Assembly (NCBI RefSeq): GCF_003001695.1
Contig: NZ_PVYX01000002.1
Location: 1 to 64,000, forward strand
Direction of reading: 5' to 3'
DNA length: 64,000 bases
DNA from: Flagellimonas meridianipacifica
GTDB taxonomy: Bacteria; Bacteroidota; Bacteroidia; Flavobacteriales; Flavobacteriaceae
The notes under the pieces are model-generated. The model saw nothing but the letters and a program-made list of their open reading frames with translations. It was not told the origin of the DNA and made no database searches. Below, one piece after another: positions 37,977-46,350 of this stretch. Within the stretch, counting starts at the first letter, position 1. Every line of letters starts with the position of its first letter. Made by a program: the position numbers and the translations under genes.

Positions 37977-39614
37977 ATGGCAGAAGTAATCAACATGCCA
38001 AGATTGAGCGATACCATGGAGGAAGGAACCGTGGCAAAATGGCTCAAAAAAGTAGGGGACAAGATAGAGGAAGGAGATATCCTAGCTGAAATAGAAACGG
38101 ATAAGGCTACCATGGAGTTTGAATCTTTCTATGAAGGTACCCTTTTGCACATCGGCATTGAAGAAGGCGATGGCGCGCCAGTGGATTCGCTTTTAGCCAT
38201 TATCGGTGATGAAGGAGAAGATATTTCGGCCCTTTTAAATGGTAGTGGTGCGGCCTCTACACCCGTAGAAGAGCAACCCAAGGTTGAGGAATCCGTTATT
38301 GAAACCCCAGTTTCAGCTCCGTCCGAAGCAGCTGCTATTCCAGAAGGTGTTGAAATCATCAATATGCCAAGATTGAGTGATACTATGGAAGAAGGTACGG
38401 TTGCTGCATGGTTGAAAAATGTGGGTGATACGGTTGAAGAAGGAGATATACTTGCCGAAATAGAAACAGATAAGGCAACTATGGAATTTGAATCCTTCTA
38501 TTCCGGTACGTTGCTGCACATTGGCATTCAAGAAGGGGAAGGTGCTCCTGTAGATTCATTGTTGGCGATTATTGGCCCTGCGGGAACCGACGTTAACGCT
38601 ATTTTGAATGCGCCAACCAGTACCCCAAGCTCGGGGAGTACGGTCGTGCCAGCCCAAGAAGAAGCTAAGCCACAAGAGAGTCAGCCAGCTAGCCAGACTA
38701 TTGCTGTTCAAGATGGTCAGCGTGTATTTGCATCACCATTGGCCAAGAAGATTGCTGCGGAAAAAGGCATTAATATTGCCGACATCAAAGGTTCTGGCGA
38801 TAATGGCAGAATAGTGAAAAGGGATGTTGAGAACTATCAACCTTCCGAAAAGAGTGCACCCGCACCAGTTTCTACTCCTGCGGAACAAGTTGCTCCAGTT
38901 GCAATTGCTCCTATAAACCTACCAGTGGGAGAAGAAAGTATGGAAGAAGTGAAAAACTCTACCATGCGTAAAGTTATTGCCAAACGTTTGGGAGAATCAA
39001 AGTTTTCGGCGCCACATTACTACCTCACAATTGAGGTGGACATGGATAACGCAAAAGCATCCCGGGCGCAAATCAATAGTTTACCTGACACTAAAGTATC
39101 ATTCAACGATATGGTGTTAAAGGCATGTGCGATGGCGTTAAAAAAACATCCTCAAGTAAACACTACTTGGAATGGAGATACAACTGTGTACAAACATCAT
39201 GTACACATGGGGGTTGCCGTAGCAGTGGATGAAGGATTGGTTGTTCCAGTAATCAAATTTGCGGACCAACTGACTTTAACTCAAATCGGAGCGTCGGTAA
39301 AAGATTTGGCGGGAAGAGCACGCACTAAAAAAATCAAGCCTGACGAAATGGAAGGTAGCACTTTTACGGTTTCCAACTTAGGTATGTTTGGTATTTTGGA
39401 ATTCACTTCCATAATCAATCAGCCTAACTCAGCGATTTTATCCGTAGGGGCCATTGTTGAAAAACCAGTGGTCAAGAATGGTGAAATCGTTGTGGGTAGC
39501 ACCATGAAAATTACGTTGGCTTGTGATCACAGAACCGTAGACGGGGCAACTGGGGCACAGTTTCTTCAAACGCTTAGGGCATATTTGGAGAATCCAGTGA
39601 CCATGCTTGCTTAA
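37977..39614 (+). CDS. Dihydrolipoamide acetyltransferase (pyruvate dehydrogenase E2)
   Basis: 545 residues. Two lipoyl domains with Lys43 and Lys166 in ETDKATME, a peripheral-subunit-binding domain (about 250-288, FASPLAKKIAAEKGI) and a catalytic core with CDHRTVDGATGAQFL. It passes the acetyl group to CoA. The two lipoyl domains are 123 residues apart and closely alike. It is co-transcribed with pdhA. Confidence 0.96.
   Translation: MAEVINMPRLSDTMEEGTVAKWLKKVGDKIEEGDILAEIETDKATMEFESFYEGTLLHIGIEEGDGAPVDSLLAIIGDEGEDISALLNGSGAASTPVEEQPKVEESVIETPVSAPSEAAAIPEGVEIINMPRLSDTMEEGTVAAWLKNVGDTVEEGDILAEIETDKATMEFESFYSGTLLHIGIQEGEGAPVDSLLAIIGPAGTDVNAILNAPTSTPSSGSTVVPAQEEAKPQESQPASQTIAVQDGQRVFASPLAKKIAAEKGINIADIKGSGDNGRIVKRDVENYQPSEKSAPAPVSTPAEQVAPVAIAPINLPVGEESMEEVKNSTMRKVIAKRLGESKFSAPHYYLTIEVDMDNAKASRAQINSLPDTKVSFNDMVLKACAMALKKHPQVNTTWNGDTTVYKHHVHMGVAVAVDEGLVVPVIKFADQLTLTQIGASVKDLAGRARTKKIKPDEMEGSTFTVSNLGMFGILEFTSIINQPNSAILSVGAIVEKPVVKNGEIVVGSTMKITLACDHRTVDGATGAQFLQTLRAYLENPVTMLA
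37990..38540 (+). repeat. Tandem duplication (two lipoyl domains)
   Basis: Two coding units about 369 bp apart, the second starting near 38359, both beginning ATGCCAAGATTGAG. They encode nearly the same lipoyl domain. Confidence 0.8.
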
Positions 39615-39642
39615 GATTTATCTTGATAATATTACATGCTTT

Positions 39643-39672
39643 AAAGTATCTCTATGATAGGGATACTTTTTT
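39643..39672 (+). terminator. Terminator of the pdh operon
   Basis: Arms AAGTATC and GATACTT with a loop of about 12 bases, followed by TTTTTTG. Confidence 0.7.
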
Positions 39673-39704
39673 GTTTTAGATTTGATAGAGAATAAAACTT
39701 ATCT

Positions 39705-39739
39705 GATTTACCAATATAACTGACTTAAAGTGGTAAATC
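39705..39739 (+). promoter_or_regulatory. 9-bp inverted repeat upstream of the M28 peptidase
   Basis: Perfect arms GATTTACCA (39705-39713) and TGGTAAATC (39731-39739) with a 17-base spacer, ending 21 bases before the start codon. Operator or leader hairpin. Confidence 0.4.
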
Positions 39740-39760
39740 TAAATTTAAGAAGGATAGATT

Positions 39761-40804
39761 ATGAATTTAAAAAAACTCGTATGGGTAGTCTTGTTTGTGG
39801 TGTCGATTTCCTGTAAAAGTACTCAAGGCATTGATCGTATTGAAACCGACCCTATAAATCCTACTTGGAAACCATCTGCCCAAAATATGGGTGGTCCTGA
39901 GGGTCTTAAGGCTGACAAAGATGAAATATCCAAATTGGCATTTGTTGACACTGAAGCGATAGAGGCTCACATGAGTTTTCTCGCATCGGACGATTTGAAA
40001 GGTCGTGATTCAGGCAGTGAAGGGATTGAAAAAGCAGCTCAGTACATTGAAGGTTTTCTTCAATCTAATCAAGTAGCTCCATACTACGAATCCTATAGAG
40101 ATACCTTGACCAATTATAAAAGAACATCTTATAATGTTTTGGGTGTTGTTGAAGGTTCAGACCCAGAATTGAAGAAGGAATACATCATGATTGGAGCCCA
40201 CTACGACCATATTGGAATCATCAAAATTGAAAATGGGGATGCTATTGCCAACGGTGCCAACGACAATGCCTCTGGAACTACATCGGTACTGGAATTGGCA
40301 AGATATTTTGGAACTAGGAAGACGAACAAAAGAACACTGATTTTTGCCCTATTCAGCGCAGAAGAAAAAGGGTTACTTGGGTCTAAGCATATGGCCAAAA
40401 ACATGAAGCAAGAAGGTCTTAATCTGTATGCCATGCTCAATTTTGAGATGACAGGTGTACCTTTACGAGGAAAGGATTACCTCACTTATATTACAGGATA
40501 TAAAAAATCGAATTTGGCTGAGGTAATAAACAGATATGCCGAGGAAAATTTGGTAGGCTTTCTGCCAACCGCAAAAGAATTTAATTTGTTCCAACGTTCT
40601 GATAATTATCCCTTTTACCAAGAGTTTGGAGTGCCTTCACATACCTTTTGTACGTTTGACTTCACCAATTTTATGTTCTACCATCGTGTTGGAGATGAGA
40701 ATGAGCTGATGGATTTTGAGCATATGGCAACCCTAGTTAACAAGCTTATTCCTGTTGTTGAAAATATTTCGAATGCTCCTACACAAGTAGTAAAAGCGAA
40801 TTGA
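39761..40804 (+). CDS. M28-family zinc peptidase lipoprotein
   Basis: 347 residues. Lipobox VSISC with the lipid Cys at 18. M28 zinc motifs: IGAHYDHIG (His147, Asp149), GANDNASG (Asp168) and FSAEEKGLLG (Glu201/202), with a later GVPSHTF His. An envelope aminopeptidase of the family is expected. It is followed by an SDR gene. Confidence 0.93.
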   Translation: MNLKKLVWVVLFVVSISCKSTQGIDRIETDPINPTWKPSAQNMGGPEGLKADKDEISKLAFVDTEAIEAHMSFLASDDLKGRDSGSEGIEKAAQYIEGFLQSNQVAPYYESYRDTLTNYKRTSYNVLGVVEGSDPELKKEYIMIGAHYDHIGIIKIENGDAIANGANDNASGTTSVLELARYFGTRKTNKRTLIFALFSAEEKGLLGSKHMAKNMKQEGLNLYAMLNFEMTGVPLRGKDYLTYITGYKKSNLAEVINRYAEENLVGFLPTAKEFNLFQRSDNYPFYQEFGVPSHTFCTFDFTNFMFYHRVGDENELMDFEHMATLVNKLIPVVENISNAPTQVVKAN

Positions 40805-40845
40805 ACCAATAAATAACCTTAAGCTCAATTGACAATCTAAATAGT

Positions 40846-41523
40846 ATGGCCAACATTATAATCACAGGAACAAGCAGGGGTATCGGTTTTGAATTGGTAA
40901 AGCTTTTTGCCCAAGAGGGACATAAGGTTTTGGCGCTCTCAAGAAATGCCAAACCAGTTTTGGACTTGGGATTATCCAATGTTGAAGCTTTCCCTTTTGA
41001 TTTAGGCAGCCCAGAAGATTTCAATCAATTAAAAGATGTTTTGAAGAATTGGTCTTCTGTGGATGTGCTCATAAACAATGCGGGGAGTTTTTTGAACAAA
41101 CCCCTTCTTGAAACTGAAATGGAAGACTTTAAAAGAGTATATGGAGTCAATGTTTTCGGGGTGGCTGAAATGACGAAAAATATACTCCCAAAAATGCCAA
41201 AAAATGGACATGTTGTTACCATTAGTTCTATGGGTGGAGTCCAAGGCAGTCTTAAATTCCCAGGATTGTCAGCGTACAGTTCAAGTAAGGGAGCTGTCAT
41301 TACTTTAACGGAATTATGGGCGGAAGAATTTAAGGAAACCGGCCCAAGTTTCAATGTCTTAGCGATAGGGGCTGTACAGACAGAAATGCTGGCAGAGGCA
41401 TTCCCGGGTTATGAAGCTCCTGTCACTGCATCTGAAATGGCGAACTATATTAAAAGCTTCGCACTTTCAGGCCATCAGTTTTACAATGGGAAGCTGTTAC
41501 AGGTGAGCAATAGTACCCCTTAA
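40846..41523 (+). CDS. Short-chain dehydrogenase/reductase
   Basis: 225 residues. Cofactor loop TGTSRGIG (7-14), NNAG (77-80), catalytic Ser127/128, Tyr144 and Lys148 (SAYSSSKGA). The substrate is not evident. It is short for the family but complete at the catalytic part. Confidence 0.9.
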   Translation: MANIIITGTSRGIGFELVKLFAQEGHKVLALSRNAKPVLDLGLSNVEAFPFDLGSPEDFNQLKDVLKNWSSVDVLINNAGSFLNKPLLETEMEDFKRVYGVNVFGVAEMTKNILPKMPKNGHVVTISSMGGVQGSLKFPGLSAYSSSKGAVITLTELWAEEFKETGPSFNVLAIGAVQTEMLAEAFPGYEAPVTASEMANYIKSFALSGHQFYNGKLLQVSNSTP

Positions 41524-41562
41524 AAGCTACTTTCCTTAAGAGAAAGATGTACTTTTGGTTAT

Positions 41563-42162
41563 GTGAATGATACTTTGAGTGAATATCTACCTGAGAGAGC
41601 TGTAGAGCCCTGTTTTGAACTCATCAAATCCTATGGAGTTCATTTAAAAATTGTGAATCATAGGGTGACCCGCCATGGAGATTATAGGAAACTACCTGAT
41701 GGTGGGCATCAAATCACCGTAAATGCCTCGCTAAACTCCTACCGATTTCTCATCACACTGGTCCACGAAATAGCCCACTTGGTAGCTTTTGAGACTTATG
41801 GCCGCTACATTAAACCTCACGGAGTGGAATGGAAACAAACCTTTCAGCGTCTGATGCTTCCATTTATCCGACCGGAAATTTTTCCATCTCAATTGCTACC
41901 CATTATCGCCAGTCATTTTAAAAACCCTAAAGCGAGTAGTAGTACGGATGCCCGTTTGTCCATTGCGTTAAAAGCTTTTGACCCTGAAGAGCGGAAAAAT
42001 CAATATGTGTTTGAGCTGCCCATGGGAAGTACATTTCGTTTGTATAATGGAAAGTTGTTTAAAAAGGGCAAAAAACGAATTAAGAGATTCGAATGTGTGG
42101 AATTGGCCACAGGCAAAGTATATTTGTTTCAACCCAATGCAGAGGTTGAATTTATAAAGTAA
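41563..42162 (+). CDS. SprT-like zinc metalloprotein
   Basis: 199 residues from a GTG start. Zinc motif HEIAH (His68, Glu69, His72) and a third His in KPHGVEW (His86), as in SprT/Spartan-like proteins. The C-terminal part has a zinc-ribbon-like look but only one Cys. The role in this family is unclear; a possible DNA-protein crosslink protease is an analogy only. An ATG at 41561 is out of frame. Confidence 0.87.
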   Translation: MNDTLSEYLPERAVEPCFELIKSYGVHLKIVNHRVTRHGDYRKLPDGGHQITVNASLNSYRFLITLVHEIAHLVAFETYGRYIKPHGVEWKQTFQRLMLPFIRPEIFPSQLLPIIASHFKNPKASSSTDARLSIALKAFDPEERKNQYVFELPMGSTFRLYNGKLFKKGKKRIKRFECVELATGKVYLFQPNAEVEFIK

Positions 42163-42238
42163 TTGCAATTCAGCCATTGACATTGAATTCGAGTAATAAC
42201 AATTTCCTGTGAAAACAGGAATGGCGAAGAAAACCAAC

Positions 42239-43318
42239 ATGAACAAAAACTATTATGCCATTTTGATGGCCGGTGGGGTAGGTTCCCGATTTTGGCCTGT
42301 AAGTACATCTTCATATCCAAAGCAATTTCATGATATGTTGGGCACCGGGAAAACACTTATCCAAAAAACGTTTGACCGACTCAATCAATTTGTTCCCACA
42401 GAGAATATTCTAATCCTCACTAACGAGCGTTACAATGATTTGGTATTGGAACAATTGCCCATGGTAAAACAGGACCAAGTGGTTTTGGAACCAGCCATGA
42501 GGAATACTTCTCCCTGTATTTTATATGCGTCTTTAAAGATTCAAAAAATGAACCCAGATGCGGTTATGGTCGTGGCACCCAGTGATCATTGGATTGAGGA
42601 CGAGACCGCTTTTGCAAATGATGTAAAACTGTGTTTTGATAAGTGTGAACAGGAGTCTGCGCTTTGCACCCTTGGTATTCGACCCACATTTCCCAATACA
42701 GGCTTTGGCTATATTGAATTTGAAAAGAAAGGTGACCAAAAGCTCAAAAAAGTGTCTCAATTCCGAGAGAAACCTGATTATGAAACCGCCAAAGAGTTTC
42801 TGGAACAGGGTAATTTTTTATGGAACGCTGGAATATTCATGTGGAGCGTGAAAACGATTGTTGACGCATTTAAAGAATATCAACCTGGTCAATACGATTT
42901 GTTTCAAGGTGGGTTTTCTTGCTACAATACCCCTGATGAGACTGAATTTATTCAGGAAAACTATGCCAAGGCCGAGAACATCTCCATTGATTATGCTATC
43001 TTGGAACAATCCAAGTCCATATACACCTTGCCTGCCAGCTTTGATTGGAACGATTTAGGCACTTGGGGAGCGTTGTACGATAAATTGGAAAAGGACAACG
43101 CGGAGAATGCCATCGTGAATTGTCGGACGTTATTGGTGAATGCCCAAAACAACATGATTAGAACTTCTTCAAACAAAGTTGTGGTAGTGGACGGTTTGGA
43201 GGATTACATCATTGTCGATAAGGAGGATGTCCTTCTTATATACCCCAAATCCAAACAGCAGGATATCAAAAAAGTGCTCGATAAAGTAAAGGAGCAGTTT
43301 GGAGAAGAATACACATAA
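42239..43318 (+). CDS. Mannose-1-phosphate guanylyltransferase
   Basis: 359 residues from the ATG at 42239 (MNKNYYAILMAGGVGSRFWP). An ATG at 42221 and a GTG at 42209 are in frame, but the downstream one fits the family start. The GGVGSRFWPVS loop is the nucleotide-binding mark of GDP-mannose pyrophosphorylases. It makes GDP-mannose for glycans. The DUF389 gene follows after 2 bases. Confidence 0.93.
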   Translation: MNKNYYAILMAGGVGSRFWPVSTSSYPKQFHDMLGTGKTLIQKTFDRLNQFVPTENILILTNERYNDLVLEQLPMVKQDQVVLEPAMRNTSPCILYASLKIQKMNPDAVMVVAPSDHWIEDETAFANDVKLCFDKCEQESALCTLGIRPTFPNTGFGYIEFEKKGDQKLKKVSQFREKPDYETAKEFLEQGNFLWNAGIFMWSVKTIVDAFKEYQPGQYDLFQGGFSCYNTPDETEFIQENYAKAENISIDYAILEQSKSIYTLPASFDWNDLGTWGALYDKLEKDNAENAIVNCRTLLVNAQNNMIRTSSNKVVVVDGLEDYIIVDKEDVLLIYPKSKQQDIKKVLDKVKEQFGEEYT

Positions 43319-43320
43319 GA

Positions 43321-44775
43321 ATGAGTGAGAATTTATTTGCTGGTGACCCACAACCACAAGATAGTGGGGATGAAGTAAAAAGAGATTTTAAAGGGCTTCT
43401 GGGTAGTGGTCGAAGGTTTCTTTCGGACCTGTTGGAAATACGCTCCAATACGGATGCCGCAGCTACCAAGGAATCCATTATTGCCGATATCCCATTTAAG
43501 GGACATACGTCATGGATTCTTATTTGTTCCATTTTTATAGCTTCCATTGGATTGAATGCCAATTCCACGGCAGTAGTAATCGGAGCTATGTTAATTTCTC
43601 CATTAATGGGCCCAATTCTAGGCATGGGCTTATCTCTGGCCATAAATGACATCGATACACTCAGAAGGTCTTTGAAAAACTTCGCTGTCATGGTGGTGCT
43701 CAGTGTGGTTACTGCATTTTTGTTTTTCTATTTATTCCCTTTGAGGGATGAATCTTCAGAGTTATTGGCCCGCACAAAACCAGATATTCGTGATGTTTTA
43801 ATTGCCTTTTTTGGAGGGTTGGCCTTAGTGATAGCACGAGCGAAGAAGGGAACCATCGCTAGTGTTATATTTGGTGTGGCCATTGCCACGGCCCTTATGC
43901 CACCATTGTGTACGGTCGGTTTTGGTTTGGCGATTGGGAAACCGGAGTACGCTTGGGGTGCCATGTACTTGTTCATCATTAATACGATGTTTATTGGGTT
44001 GGCTACGTTTTTGGTGGTTAAGTTCTTAAGATTTCCAATGGTACGCTATGCCAATTCCCAAAGACGTCGATTAATTGCCAGAGTGGCTTCGGTAGCGGGG
44101 ATTGCGGTAATGATTCCCGCAGGAATCACCTTTTACCAGGTATTTCAAGAGTCGTTGTTTAAAAAACAGGCTCAGGAGTTTTTAAGAGAGACCATAGAAG
44201 TTTATCAATTCAGCACGTCAGGTCGGTATGTAGATAACTTAACCAAGTTAGAGTTTAGGGATGGAGAAACGCCCTTAATAGAATTGGTTTGCATGGGAGA
44301 TGAATTGATTCCAGAGAATGTAATCAATACCTGGCGCACGCAAAAAAACGAATACTCCAGACTTCAAGATGCGGAATTTCGGATTTTGCAAGGAGGAAGG
44401 GATGATTCGGAAGAAAAGTTCAACTACGTCAGTGAGCTTTATGAAAAGAACAAGGCAGAGCTACTGAACAAGGATGAGCAGATTCGTTTGTTAGAGGAAA
44501 CCGTTGCTGATTTGACCAAAAATGCTTCAAAACGAATACCTTTTGGAAACATTGGGCAAGAGTTGAAAGCCAACTATCAGAACGTAAATCAAATGGGTTT
44601 CTCCTATCAGTTACAAACGGATTTCAAGAAAACGGATACTATTCCGGTCTTTGAGCTGAAATGGGACAAAAATGTTCGAAAAAAACAGCGCGAAACTGAA
44701 CTTAAAAAAATCAATGATTGGTTAAAAATACGTTTGGGCGATACTACCGTTGTGGTCAAAGAAGTGGAACCGTAG
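43321..44775 (+). CDS. DUF389-family membrane protein
   Basis: 484 residues. A membrane block of about six helices (about 60-275) carries the DUF389 (TIGR00341) mark VVIGAMLISPLMGPILG. The C-terminal 200 residues are soluble with a coiled coil. The role is unknown. It shares an operon with the GDP-mannose gene and abuts the next gene, which points the other way. Confidence 0.9.
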   Translation: MSENLFAGDPQPQDSGDEVKRDFKGLLGSGRRFLSDLLEIRSNTDAAATKESIIADIPFKGHTSWILICSIFIASIGLNANSTAVVIGAMLISPLMGPILGMGLSLAINDIDTLRRSLKNFAVMVVLSVVTAFLFFYLFPLRDESSELLARTKPDIRDVLIAFFGGLALVIARAKKGTIASVIFGVAIATALMPPLCTVGFGLAIGKPEYAWGAMYLFIINTMFIGLATFLVVKFLRFPMVRYANSQRRRLIARVASVAGIAVMIPAGITFYQVFQESLFKKQAQEFLRETIEVYQFSTSGRYVDNLTKLEFRDGETPLIELVCMGDELIPENVINTWRTQKNEYSRLQDAEFRILQGGRDDSEEKFNYVSELYEKNKAELLNKDEQIRLLEETVADLTKNASKRIPFGNIGQELKANYQNVNQMGFSYQLQTDFKKTDTIPVFELKWDKNVRKKQRETELKKINDWLKIRLGDTTVVVKEVEP

Positions 44776-45543
44776 TCAGTTTCTTTCCTCTATATACATT
44801 TGCCTTACCTTCTTGAACAATTCTGAAGAATAGACAAAATTTGTGACGGCCTCGTTGTCTGTCTTGAAAATCTCTTTGTTGGTACCTTCCCACTCTTTAA
44901 ATCCATTTTTAAGAAAAATAATCTTCTCTCCAATTTCCATAACTGAATTCATGTCGTGGGTGTTGATTACCGTTGTAATGTTATATTCTCGGGTAATTTC
45001 CTGAATTAGATTGTCTATCAATATTGCCGTCTTTGGATCGAGTCCAGAATTGGGTTCATCACAAAACAAGTATTTTGGATTCATTACAATTGCCCTTGCA
45101 ATGGCTACCCTTTTTTTCATACCCCCAGATATTTCTGAAGGGAATTTTTTATGGGCATCCACCAAATTCACACGTTCCAGCACGAAATCGACCCGGTCTT
45201 GCATTTCTGCTCTACTCTGTTTGGTAAACATTTCCAGGGGAAACATAACATTGCCTTCAACTGTCATGGAATCAAAAAGCGCACTTCCTTGAAAAACCAT
45301 CCCCATTTCTTGGCGCAGGTCTCTTCGTTCGCTAATGGAAAGCTCGGAATAAAACTGTCCATTATAACATATTTGACCTTTTTCGGGTTCAAAAAGTCCC
45401 AAAAGACATTTAAGGAACACCGTTTTTCCAGAACCGCTCTGTCCAATTACCAAATTGGTTTTTCCCTGCTCAAAACTCGTGGTGATACCCTTTAAAACGT
45501 GGGTGTCTCCAAACGACTTGTGTATATCTTCAACTTGAATCAT
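44776..45543 (-). CDS. ABC transporter ATP-binding protein, MlaF-like
   Basis: 255 residues from the ATG at 45543, the frame start beyond it being an extension. Walker A GQSGSGKT (34-41), signature SGGMKKR, Walker B YLFCDEPNSGLDP. This is the ATPase of a phospholipid (Mla-type) transporter. Its start overlaps the MlaE stop (TAATG), so the two are coupled. Its own stop abuts that of the DUF389 gene with no gap. Confidence 0.94.
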   Translation of the reverse strand: MIQVEDIHKSFGDTHVLKGITTSFEQGKTNLVIGQSGSGKTVFLKCLLGLFEPEKGQICYNGQFYSELSISERRDLRQEMGMVFQGSALFDSMTVEGNVMFPLEMFTKQSRAEMQDRVDFVLERVNLVDAHKKFPSEISGGMKKRVAIARAIVMNPKYLFCDEPNSGLDPKTAILIDNLIQEITREYNITTVINTHDMNSVMEIGEKIIFLKNGFKEWEGTNKEIFKTDNEAVTNFVYSSELFKKVRQMYIEERN

Positions 45544-46280
45544 TAGCCCAGAAGCAATTGTGTGAGAATATAGTTCAAAATAATAATGACCACACTGGTC
45601 CAAACAAAAGATGTGGTGCTGGCTTTTCCTACCTCCAAAGCACCGCCTTTCATGTAAAAACCGTGATATGAAGGGATAGTGGCAATAATAAAAGCAAAAA
45701 CAACGGTTTTAATAAAAGCATAGGTAACATGAAATGGTATAAAGTCTAGTTGAAGCCCCTTCACGAACTCTCCACTTGGAGCATAGCCTCCGAAAGCTCC
45801 GGCAATCCATCCACCAAAAATACCAACATACATGGCAAGGGCCACGGCAAAGGGATACATCAACATGGCAATGATTTTTGGAAAAACCAGATAGTTTAAC
45901 GAATTGACTCCCATCACTTCAAGGGCATCAATTTGTTCTGTAACCTTCATCGTCCCAATACTTGAAGTAATATAAGAACCCACTTTTCCGGCCATGATGA
46001 TGGAGGTAAAGGTAGGAGCAAACTCTAAAATAACCGACTGTCTAGTGGCAAATCCAATCAAACTTTTTGGAATAAGTGGACTGTTTAGATTGAGAGCTGT
46101 CTGAATGGTGACAACTCCTCCAATGAAAAATGAAATGAAAATAATGATACCTAGAGACCCGAATATTAGTTCGTCGATTTCTTTGAGAATCAGGGACCTC
46201 ATGATTGGCCATTTGGTAGGTTTTTTAAATACTTCCCATACCATGATGAAGTATCTTCCAATCGCTTCCAGATAGTTCAT
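45543..46280 (-). CDS. MlaE-family ABC transporter permease
   Basis: 245 residues from the ATG at 46280 (MNYLEAIGRYF); an ATG at 46304 is also in frame. MlaE marks include a multi-span membrane core and LEVMGVNSLNYLVFPK. With MlaF it likely moves lipids between the membranes; the MlaD-like substrate protein is not nearby. Confidence 0.93.
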   Translation of the reverse strand: MNYLEAIGRYFIMVWEVFKKPTKWPIMRSLILKEIDELIFGSLGIIIFISFFIGGVVTIQTALNLNSPLIPKSLIGFATRQSVILEFAPTFTSIIMAGKVGSYITSSIGTMKVTEQIDALEVMGVNSLNYLVFPKIIAMLMYPFAVALAMYVGIFGGWIAGAFGGYAPSGEFVKGLQLDFIPFHVTYAFIKTVVFAFIIATIPSYHGFYMKGGALEVGKASTTSFVWTSVVIIILNYILTQLLLG

Positions 46281-46350
46281 TTGATAAAAATAAGAATATT
46301 GCATTGTATTTAACCTTCAATTCAATTTTAAACTGGAATAATAAATAGCT

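Noticed and set aside
36974-39614. pdhA and E2 present without an E1 beta gene
   Set aside because: In Flavobacteriaceae E1 beta is usually encoded elsewhere, so its absence is not a break of this operon.
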